Below are positions 1 through 8,118 of a stretch of DNA of 11,586 bases, one piece after another (the first letter of the stretch is position 1; the number at the start of each line of letters is the position of its first letter). Under the pieces are notes generated by a model that searched no databases, was not told where the DNA came from, and saw only the letters and a program-made list of their open reading frames with translations. The DNA comes from Monoraphidium neglectum (lineage: Eukaryota > Chlorophyta > Chlorophyceae > Sphaeropleales > Selenastraceae). The stretch is from the NCBI RefSeq assembly GCF_000611645.1, contig NW_014012176.1, forward strand, positions 3,340-14,925, written 5' to 3'. Made by a program: the position numbers and the translations under genes.

Positions 1-271
1 GTCTGTAATGCACATGAAACCGGCCCCGCCTGCTGCGGTCGCTGCAACCGCCGCCGAGGCATGATGGTTTGGCCCACACAGCGACAGATATGCAAGGTCG
101 TCAGTCGGAATCCCGCTGAAAACCGCTGCTCGCTCGTATGCCTGCTTGGCTCGGAGCTTCGTCGCCCAGTCGATGGCATCAGCTCCAGCGGCCCAGCAAC
201 AGTCGCCAAGCCGCCCCGTGCCGGCCCTCCGCCGCGCCCCGCGGGCCCCTTGCGCTTGTCAATGGTTCGCG
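1..271. other. 3' flank of phosphomannomutase
   Basis: Sequence past the phosphomannomutase stop codon. No minus-strand TGTAA occurs here, so the poly(A) site is probably outside the window or uses a variant signal. A plus-strand TGTAA at 4-8 could belong to a converging gene to the left, but nothing else supports that. The short open frames present look random. Confidence 0.5.
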
Positions 272-2565
272 CTACTTCGACATGAAGAGCTCGGTGCACA
301 GCTTGCGTGTGTCGTCGGGGCTGGTGACGGCGTGGCCGATGGTCTCGTCGCTGGTGAAGATCTCGTAGTCGTTGCCGCCCTGGGGGTTGGGGTTGAGGCC
401 AGGCCACCGCCACGGTGACGGCGGGGCCGGTGCAAGAGCTCGGGAGAGATAGCGTCCAGGCAGGAGAAAGCCGCGACGTAGCCAAGCGGACGCCCAAGCG
501 CACGGTTTTGCTGAGACTGGGGGTGCCAAAGCCCTCGGGCGATGCGCCAAGCCTCCTGGAGGCCTGGCCGCGGCCAGCACGGGCGCGCCCGCGGCAGCGG
601 CCGACGGGCGCAGCGCGCAAGGCCGCGCGCGTTGCTGTGCCCCCTGGGCTGGGGCCCCACCTTGAAGGTCTTGTCCCCGAAGAAGTGGATCTCGTCAAAG
701 TCTTTGTTCACAAACTGCAGGCAGTAGGTCTTGTCCCAGCCCTGGGGTTATGGCCAAGCGCGATGTGTGTGTGTGTGTGTGTGCGCGCGCGCGTGCGCGC
801 GCGCGTGCGCGCGCATTGTGTGTGTGCGCATGTGCGTGTGCATGTGCATGTGTACATGTATGTGTATGTGCACGCATGCGCGCGCTTGTGTGTGTTTATG
901 TGATGAGGGGGTGTTGTCAAGTCAGCAGGTGCAGGCGGGCAGGTGCATGCTGCCAGGGCCGAGGGCGCAGCAGCCACATGCAAGGCAGTTGGGTGGGGTG
1001 CGCTGCCGCTTCGAGGGCGTCGCGACCCGGGCTGCACTATTCTGCCCGACACCCCTCACCTGGGGGAACACGTCAAAGCTGATCTGGCCGCCGATGGAGT
1101 AGGTGAGGCCGTAATCCGCAAACTCCTCGCGCAGCACCTCCACAAACTTGGGCCTGCATGAGAACGGCCGATGGCACGCCGCACGGCTCTCAGCTCCTGC
1201 CGCTAAGTGCAACGCAGAGGCTGGCACCAACCCGCAGGCCTGTGCCGCAACACGCCGACCATGGGTGTGCGCGTGGCCGCCGCCCGCCGCGTGCAGTCCG
1301 TGTGTTGCGGCCCCGCGCGGCACGCACCTGACGCCGGCCTGCTTGTCGTATACCTCGAACGCGTCGCGCTCCTCCTGGCTGCAGTTGCGGCCGATGGGGG
1401 ACACATTGAGCATGCCGTTGCGGAACTCGATGAAGGTGCCGCGCTTGATGGGGATGTCGAGGTCGGCGATGTAGTGCAGCACAAAGTTGATGAACCTTGG
1501 AGGGGGGAGAGGGGCGGAGACATGATGCGGCATGGTGTGTTGCTGCTGCTGTTGCTGCTGCTGTGCTGCCACTGCTGCTGCTGCTGCTGCTGCTGTTGCT
1601 GTTTTGTTGCACGCACACGGAGCGGGCGCGATTTGTGGTTCAAGGCAAACGGCTTGGTGGGCATGAAGGGGATGATAATGCAAGTGCAGCTGCGAGCAGA
1701 CCCACAGAAGCGGCGTGCGCCGTGCTGGGGCGCGCAAGTCCATGCAGCCGGCCTCTCTGGCGCCGTGCGTGCCGCCGGCGCCGCCTCGGCCGCATGTAGC
1801 GGCACCAACCGCCGCGCCCAACTGCCCCGGCCACCGGCTCACTTCTTCAGCTTGTCCTCGCCCAGGTGCACCTTGAGCGACTGCACCGCCAGCAGCTTGC
1901 CCGCCTTGTGCGCCACCAGGCCGTTCTCGCTGAACACGTAGTCATACACCTCCAGGGCTGTGAGGAGGCGGCATGGGGAGGCAGCATGGGGAGGCAGGTT
2001 CGAGACGTTGACGACGGGGGTGGCGGTTGGTCGCATGGCCGGCCGAATAGTGAGCGGTTTATGTGGGCGGGCTGCGTCGCGCGGACGGTGGGCGAACGAA
2101 GGGCTGGGCGCGGTGGAGCCAGGGCATGCGGACTGGCGGACGGGTTGCCAGAAGCACAGCCAATTCAAGGCAGCATGCAGCACGGTGCGCGCCGGGTGCG
2201 CTGCGAGCGCGCACCATTGCTGCCGAGCTGCTCCTGAATCTTGACAAGGTCGGAACCACCGACGATTCCTACGGTAACGTACTGTGGACGGCCGCGAGCG
2301 CGGAGACAGGTGAATATTGATGCGGGCCGGCAACCGCAGTTACTCAGAGTCCCCAGCACAGTGGGGCATCGATCGCACCTTACGGAGCTCCTGCAGGAAT
2401 GCCAGCAAGTCGCTCGTAGCCTCCTGCGGGCAGGGCAGCACTGGGTGAGCTCAGCGGGCCCTGCCGCCCTCCAAGCAGCGAGGCTTGATGGCCCACCTTG
2501 CGGGGAACCGTGAGAGTTCCATCCACATCAAACAGTGCGATTGTACGAGGGTGTGCGGGCGCCAT
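272..2565 (-). CDS. PMM: Phosphomannomutase (eukaryotic PMM, HAD superfamily), eight exons, complete
   Basis: Interconverts mannose-6-phosphate and mannose-1-phosphate, supplying GDP-mannose for glycosylation and, in plants and algae, ascorbate synthesis; the family is cytosolic and Mg-dependent. Exons in transcript order: 2497-2565, 2379-2423, 2215-2281, 1843-1957, 1328-1495, 1060-1153, 661-741, 272-379 (747 bases, 248 residues; human PMM2 has 246). Visible motifs: DVDGT at residues 13-17 (nucleophile D13, acid/base D15), GGSD at 46-49, the cap block [18 protein letters not shown] at 118-135 with R124, R135 and R142 equivalent to PMM2 R123, R134 and R141, [14 protein letters not shown] at 187-190, and FFGDKT then GGND at 206-217 for metal binding. 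The start is the ATG 12 codons before DVDGT, as in the family. All key residues are intact, so it should be active. It lies 315 bp downstream of the protease gene on the same strand, with its own promoter candidate. Confidence 0.96.
763..895. repeat. Long alternating purine-pyrimidine tract in phosphomannomutase intron 6
   Basis: GT, GC and GCAT dinucleotides alternate strictly from 763 to 816 and again from 817 to 885, with a single phase slip at TT 816-817, followed by a short GT run to 895. The core 782-814 is almost pure GC alternation. It lies within intron 6 (742-1059). Such sequence is the classic substrate for left-handed Z-DNA. Confidence 0.9.
1541..1610. repeat. Interrupted CTG/CAG repeat in phosphomannomutase intron 4
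   Basis: CTG on the plus strand, hence CAG in the pre-mRNA, with eight uninterrupted units at 1572-1595 and degenerate units on both sides. It lies in intron 4 (1496-1842), 45-115 bases upstream of the splice acceptor. Confidence 0.9.
1971..1996. repeat. 13-bp perfect tandem duplication in phosphomannomutase intron 3
   Basis: GCATGGGGAGGCA occurs twice back to back (1971-1983, 1984-1996). In the transcript it lies 14-39 bases upstream of the intron 3 acceptor and duplicates a CCTCCCC pyrimidine block, so it may extend the polypyrimidine tract. Confidence 0.85.
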
Positions 2566-2624
2566 GGCCTCTGTGATTGAGCCGACGCGCGGGAAGAGGC
2601 ACGCGGCAGACCTATAGGACGTGG

Positions 2625-2632
2625 CTATATAG
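2625..2632 (-). promoter_or_regulatory. TATA-like element of the phosphomannomutase promoter
   Basis: CTATATAG, which reads the same on both strands, 60-67 bases upstream of the phosphomannomutase ATG. It is an AT-rich island in GC-rich DNA, and the distance leaves room for a short 5' UTR. Just downstream on the minus strand is GCCACGTC, an ACGT-core element of the kind bound by bZIP factors. No transcript data support the site; the call rests on position and motif. Confidence 0.45.
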
Positions 2633-2663
2633 GTACAAGGTGTATATGAACAAATCGGGACCC

Positions 2664-2680
2664 TCGGGCTCGGAGCCCGA
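2664..2680. repeat. Short perfect inverted repeat between the two genes
   Basis: TCGGGCT and AGCCCGA flank a 3-base loop. A wider, imperfect pairing of the flanking CAAATCGGG (2651-2659) with CCCGATTGG (2676-2684) is also possible, so two alternative hairpins can form. It lies about 100 bases upstream of the phosphomannomutase start codon, beyond the protease poly(A) signal. Its role is unknown. Confidence 0.5.
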
Positions 2681-2800
2681 TTGGTAAATGGGTACTCAAC
2701 AGGCGATGCACACGGCATCCGCCGCTGCAGTGCACTCGGCCCCCATTATCCCAAGCTGCACGACTAGAACCGAACCGACAGAGGAGGCGCATGTTTGATG

Positions 2801-2805
2801 TTACA
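2801..2805 (-). terminator. TGTAA polyadenylation signal of the protease gene
   Basis: TGTAA on the minus strand, 76-80 bases past the protease stop codon. TGTAA is the standard poly(A) signal of chlorophyte nuclear genes, and position and orientation fit. Cleavage would be expected some 10-20 bases beyond it, near 2785, leaving about 220 bases before the phosphomannomutase start codon. Confidence 0.6.
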
Positions 2806-2855
2806 GAGGGCATACAAAGTACATGCGAGCAGAGGGCATACAAGGTACATGCGAG
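2804..2855. repeat. 26-bp tandem duplication in the protease 3' UTR
   Basis: Two adjacent 26-base copies, 2804-2829 and 2830-2855, differing at one base (CATACAAAGTACATG versus CATACAAGGTACATG). They lie between the protease stop codon and its TGTAA signal, and the end of the array overlaps that signal. Confidence 0.85.
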
Positions 2856-2880
2856 CACAGTCCAGTCAAGTCGTGCGCCG

Positions 2881-5812
2881 TCAACGGCCACGGCCGCGCC
2901 CCCGGCCGCCGCCCCGGCCATGCCCGCCATGATTTCGTCCACCCCCACCGCCGCGGCCGCCACCCCTTCCGCCGCCACCCCGGCCACCCCTGCCGCTGCC
3001 GCCGCGCCCGCCGCGACCGCCACCTCCTCGCCCGCCCCGGCCGCCGCGGCCGCCTCTGAAGCCCCGTCCCCGCTGCCGCTCGTCGCCGCGCCCTGGCCGC
3101 CCGCCGCTGTTGCCGCCGCGCATCGCCTCGGCGCGCGCCTCCTTATGCAGGCCCGCGTCGAATGCGCGCTGGAAACGGCTGCCGCCGCCGCCGCCCTCCC
3201 CGAGCCCATCGTCGCCGTCGCCATCCTCTCCCTCCTCCTTTCTTGACCGCACCTTCTTGTTCTTGCCGCGGTCATATTCCACGTCCCACTCGTCCCGCCG
3301 CCGCCGCCCGAGCAAAGCGTCCTGCTGGCGCTGCAGCCGCGCGGCTGCGGCCGCCTCGGAGGCATCCTCCGCGCCGTCCCAGCCGCCCGGCGCTGCGGCG
3401 GCGTCGCTGGAGAGGAGCATCAGAGCCTCTAGGCCCGTTGGCGCCGCGGGCCCGCCGCCGCCCACCCCGCCGCTGAGGCCGCCGCCCTGGACAGCAAACG
3501 GCTCGCCGCCGTCCTGCTTCCGCGGCTGCTTTTCCCGCTGTTGCGGCTGCGGCAGCTGTGGTGGCTGATGGTGGTTGTGGCGCTCCTGCTGCTGCTGCTT
3601 GCCCTGCTGCTGCTTGCCCTGCTGCTGCTTGCCCTGCTGCTGCTTGCCCTGCTGCTGCTTGCCCTGCTGCTGCTCGCCCTGCTGCTGCTTCTGGGCGGCC
3701 AGCGGTTGCTGCTGCTCTGACGCCCGCTCCCGCTGTTGCTGCTGCTGCTGCTTGAGCCGCAAGGGCGCCGGCGCAGGCTCGAGCGGCACTGGCTGCGGCA
3801 CGATGCGCCTGGCACGCTTTGCAGCGACCACCTGCTGCTGCTCCTGCTGCTGCTGCTTCCCAGGCTCCAGGTGTCCGTTTTGCCCCTCACGCTCTGCCCG
3901 CCGACGCTTGCCGCCGGCCGCGACTGCAGCCTCTCTCCCCGCCGCCGCCGCCGTCGCGGGCTCCTCCGGCCCGCCGCGCTGCCCAGGCACCAGCTGGGCG
4001 CGCCCCGCCTCGCGCCTGCGCAGGGCGGCCTCTTGCTGCGACCTCTGCTGCACGAAGCCCTGGAAGATGCGGACGTGCCGGCTGAAGCTCGACATGCCTC
4101 GCGGCCGCAGCAGGTGGTGGCTGGGGATGCGCAGCGAGCGCACGGGGACCTGCACTTTGCAGTGCACGGTTTGAGAGTCCTGCGGCCTGGAGGGGGGTTG
4201 CGGGCGGTGAAGCAAAAGTGTCGGTTAAGGGCGATAGCTGGGTGTGCGGCCTGCATAGACAAGAAATTGCAATGGAGCAGATAGGGAACAAAACAATCAA
4301 CAAAAGAGTGGTCAGCACTCGGGGTTTCTGAGGCCCCAGCACGTTGTCGTCAGTGTCTTTGACTCAGTGCCCAGTGCGTGTCATCCTCCCACCAAGATGC
4401 CGTTATCGCGGCCCGACAGAGCAATCTGTGCTGAAAGCCAGCAAACAAGCCACACATGCCATGCAACACGCACATGCTAACGGAAGAGCGAATTCAAGCG
4501 CAAGGCGAGACAAGTTGTTCAGCAGCTCGTCCAACGGAGGGCGCCGGTCCTTGCAAGGTAGCTCACCCCGAGGATGGGCAGCTGCTTTCTGGGCTAGAAA
4601 CACCGTTGGCGGGTCCATCTACAACAACAACGGCTGCGGCGCCAGAGCCCGCGCCTGCCGCCACGCCGTTCCCGACCAAAGTGTCCGCACCCGCTGCTGT
4701 CCCTGCCTTGAGCCGCGCCACGCCACGCTGCTGCTGCTGCTGCTGCTGCTGCTGCGGACGCTCGGCGTTCGCTGGCTGCTGAGGCACGGCCGCGGCCGCC
4801 GCGGGCACCGGCTGCTGCTCCTGCCGCCGCTGCTGCAACTGCTGATCCCGTGCCTGCGCCTGCACAGGAGCGCCCGCCTGCCCGACCTTGCTGCTGCTGT
4901 CCACCCCGTTCCGAGCCTCCGCGCGCCCCTCCGGCACGACGGCGCCTGCGGGTTTGGCCGCGCCGGCCTTGGCAGCCGCCGCCTTGCGCTCCGCCATAGC
5001 CAGCATCGCCGCGGCCGTGGCCGTCGCGTCGCCCGCGCCGACCGAGGCCGGCGTGCGGGGGCTGCGCCTGACGTAGAACAGTATGTAGGCCTGCTGCCCC
5101 TCCACCGCGCGCTGGCTGACCTGTGGGCGCAGCAGCGCAGGCATCGACAGCGTCATTGTGGTGGGTGCCGATGCCAACTTGAGGACTCAACCCAGCGCGT
5201 TTCCCTCGCCCTCTTGGGCGCATAGGCGCGCAGACGCCGTCTTAGTAGCACGTAATAGTCACGGCTCGACGCGGCACAGCGACCTGGACTTCTGGCCTGG
5301 GCATCAAGACGATGTGATATACAGTGTGTGAGTCAAAGCCCGCACCTGCGCCACCCGGTGGTCATCACAGAGGTGCCAGATGCCGTTGCCGGCCTTCACG
5401 TAGCACACGTAGTGGCCAGAGTGCAAACTGAGGGAAGCCGCAGCGCAGGGGCCAAAGGGGCCAGACCAGAAGAGGGCGGAGGCGTGTCTGAAGCGACAAC
5501 ATGTGCCGGATGATGTCAGCAGCAAGCAAAATCACGTCCGCGACGCTGACGATGGCCACCGCCGATGTCAGCCAGATGCTTCCACGAAGAGCTAAGGCAT
5601 CAAGGGCTGCCAGCACATGCGGCTCGTGTTTGCAAATACGGCCCGCCCACCTGTGGCCGTGGTGGACGAGCACGCCGTACAGGTCGTACAGCTGCGGCCC
5701 ACAGGCCGGCCAGCCGCTCATGTAGGGGCCCAGGTCCAGGTCCGTCCCAAACTCCACCCGCTTTGACAGCTTGTGGCCTGAGACGTGGGGGAGGGCGGGT
5801 GTTGGTGTGTGT

Positions 5813-5854
<42 letters not shown>

Positions 5855-8118
5855 GGCAAACCGCCGGTGAAGCGAAGACAGGTTAGCTAGCAGGAATGCG
5901 CGCCGTGACCAGCCAAGAATGGCTCTCGCGCCCCGCCGCAAACCCGTCCACCCACAAGAGCACATGGCGCGGCCCCCGCCCGGCCGAGCCGGCTCACCGC
6001 GCCCGAAGAAGTCGAAGCGCTTGAGGTGGACCGCCAGCACGTTGGGCGCCTCCTCGATGGTAATCCGCTTCTTGGCGCGCACGAGCTTGTTGTTTTTGGG
6101 GCAGCGGTAGCGGTTGTCGCCGTCCAGCACCTCAGCCGCGGTGAAGTGCTGCAGCGCGCGCTGCAGCGTGGCCGCCTGGGGGATGTGGGGGCGGGCGCAG
6201 GCGTGTGGGAGTTGGTGCGAGCGGCGCCGTGGCTCCCACCGACGAGCACGGGGCGGCAAAAAGCGGCGCGCGCTGGGGACACACGGCGGACACATTGCAT
6301 GTGAGGAAGGTGGGGTGCACCTGATTAATCTCCAGGGAGAGGTCGAGGAAGGGGTCGTAGGTGCACGACTCGTAGTCCACGCCCTCACACTTGATCTGGG
6401 CAAGGTAGACCGTTGCAGTGTGTGCGCAAATAGGCTGGGATCAGGCGGACAGACAGTGCAGGAGAGCAACACACAGGCACCTGAGGGTTGCCCAGGGCTA
6501 AGCAACAAGATGCTTCAACAGCGAAAGCCGCGCGTGCTTGCATTCAAAGAGCCAGGCAGGCACCGAGACGCAAGTGAAGGCCAGCGGGGCGAGCGCTCAC
6601 GCGCACGCATTCGCCTTGGCGGCCGAAGGGGCGCACCTGGCTGCGCAGGCGGCCGCCGAAGACGCGGTGCACAAAGGTGGTGGTGGCCAGCTCCTGCGAC
6701 GGCTTCTGCTTGAGCCCCAGGCCCTGCGCGGGCGCGCCAAGGGGCGGCCGTCAGCGGCGGCTCGCCGTTGCGCTGCAGACCGCCAGGTGGTCGCTCCTGG
6801 AGCGGACGGAGGCAGCGCGGCCGGCTGTCTCGAGGAGCGGGCGCACGCAAGGCAGCGGATGCAGGGTAGGGGCACGGCCAGGCGCCGCCGAGCGCGGCGG
6901 GCGCGGCGCGCCGGTGCAACGGCGCGGTCCCGGGCGGGGCAGCGGATGCATGAGGTGCTGGCTCCTGGGGCGGTACAAGTTGGGGCATGACAGCATCAAC
7001 GCACCTTGAGCCAGGCCTCGTGCATGGCGTCCACTAGGCACCGCAGATACTCATGGGCATCCTCCTGGCGGCCCAGGCGGAAGCTGCAGGGAAGTCGGCA
7101 GAAGGGGCCAGGCGGGGGGTGCGGGTGATGAGGGAGTGCAGGCGCGTGCTTTGAAAGGGATCAAGGCATGGGGCGGCCGCGTGAGAGGCGGCCAGACGCT
7201 GTGTGTGTCAGTGTAACTATGACATAATGGGTTGATCACGTGTCGCCGTCCTCCGGAACGGAGGGGTTGGCGGCTCAATACCGTTTCGGTATCATCATCC
7301 ACACACATGCCTAGCTGCAGTCCATACCGCCGCCGCATTGAGGCGTTGCGCAAACAATTGATGCCGCCTGCTCTCCTGAACAACAAACAAGAGACGTGCT
7401 GCCGCAGACCGTCTCAACAAAACACCCTGCATGTCGCGAGGCCCCCTGCTGTTCCCAGCTGGCGCGCCCGGCGGCTGCAAGCAGGCCCCTCACCGCCGGT
7501 TGATCGCCCGCAGCCCCTTGGCGTGCAGCGCCGGCCGCGCCGGCGCGCCGCCACTGAACGCGCGGCGCACCAGCTGCTGCGTCGCGGCGATCGGGTCGAA
7601 GTGACCGGGCGGCGTGCCGCCGTTGCTGCGTGGCGCGATGTCGCGCTCAGAGAGGAATAGTTGCGCCAGCGGCGGCGTGTGCGTGATACACTGCAGCACC
7701 GAGTTCATGAAGCAGGTGTTACCCAGGTTGATGAGGCCCACGCCCTGCGCAGCGCAGAGCAATTTTGAAGAGAGTTTTGGATGCTGTAGCACAGGGTCAA
7801 ATGACAGCTTCAAGCACTGGCAGCCGCCGGATGCCAGGCACACGTGCAAGTGCATAGCCCCGTGATCTAGCAGGGCAAGGATTGGTGTCTCGAGAACAAC
7901 CTTATCATGGACGGCGTGATGCAGCTGCCAGGCGGGGTGTGTGGCCCAAGACTGACACAAGCAGCAGTGTTACTGCCGCCGCCCCGGCGGCGGCTGTTCA
8001 AGCTCACCGCGCGCTTGACGGTCGTCCAGCGCAGCACAACGCTGCTTTCTTTATAGAACTCCTTGACCTTGACGCCATTGTGCAGGGCGTGGATCTCGCT
8101 TGTGCGCAGCCCGGGCAT
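2881..8118 (-). CDS. Ubiquitin-specific protease, USP36/USP42 (plant UBP) type, with Gln-rich linker and RGG tail, ten exons
   Basis: Cysteine protease that removes ubiquitin from proteins; animal USP36 is nucleolar. Exons in transcript order: 8008-8118, 7494-7744, 7005-7083, 6637-6723, 6321-6395, 5998-6175, 5651-5777, 5346-5427, 4567-5120, 2881-4186 (2850 bases, 949 residues). The USP domain spans about 38-349: Cys box NLGNTCFMN with C48, QEDAHEYL at 127-134, [22 protein letters not shown], His box HSGHYVCY with H308, then CDD with D324/D325, ending [11 protein letters not shown]. Both CxxC pairs of the usual zinc ribbon are reduced to one Cys (C179, C226). Residues about 350-810 are low-complexity Ala/Gln/Arg-rich, with nine Gln and a KQQQG repeat. 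[12 protein letters not shown] at 815-826 matches the C-terminal motif of USP36. Residues 871-949 form an RGG tail. The last intron (4187-4566) was chosen for phase and a strong GTGAGC donor; an extra small exon there cannot be excluded. The start is argued in the findings. Confidence 0.9.
3601..3690 (-). repeat. 15-bp coding minisatellite, six copies (KQQQG repeat of the protease)
   Basis: Six head-to-tail 15-base units (plus strand GCCCTGCTGCTGCTT), five identical and one with a single base change, which turns Lys into Glu. Together they encode KQQQG repeats at residues 681-710 of the protease linker, followed by a further KQQQQ. Confidence 0.95.
4728..4754 (-). repeat. CAG microsatellite coding for nine glutamines in the protease
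   Basis: Nine uninterrupted CAG codons on the minus strand in exon 9, within the Ala/Gln-rich linker after the catalytic domain. They are in frame and coding. Confidence 0.9.
5805..5853. repeat. GT/CA microsatellite in protease intron 6
   Basis: 49 bases of alternating GT, interrupted once by AT, reading as CA in the transcript. It is inside intron 6 (5778-5997), with its near end 27 bases upstream of the acceptor; only a short CCCTCCCCC pyrimidine block lies between. Confidence 0.92.

Noticed and set aside
4..8. Plus-strand TGTAA as the end of a converging gene
   Set aside because: A 5-base motif at the window edge with no supporting coding sequence.
922..1842. Single 306-codon minus-strand open frame as one exon
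   Set aside because: It contains two real phosphomannomutase exons, but the rest is intron 4, intron 5 and part of intron 6. Family alignment requires splicing at 1495, 1328, 1153 and 1060.
1996..2006. GGTTCGAGAC, resembling a tRNA T-loop
   Set aside because: The flanks do not pair as a T-stem and no acceptor or anticodon arms are found; it lies in phosphomannomutase intron 3.
2791..3246. Plus-strand 151-codon Ala/Pro-rich open frame
   Set aside because: It is the antisense of the RGG and Gly-rich end of protease exon 10; the stop-free frame results from extreme GC content and repeats.
3601..3690. Regular repeat array considered as CRISPR-like
   Set aside because: Units are contiguous with no spacers and are in frame within a coding exon.
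3558..4174. Plus-strand open frames with Cys- or Ala-rich repeat proteins
   Set aside because: They are antisense readings of the KQQQG minisatellite and the Gln-rich linker; the minus frame joins in phase with the catalytic exons.
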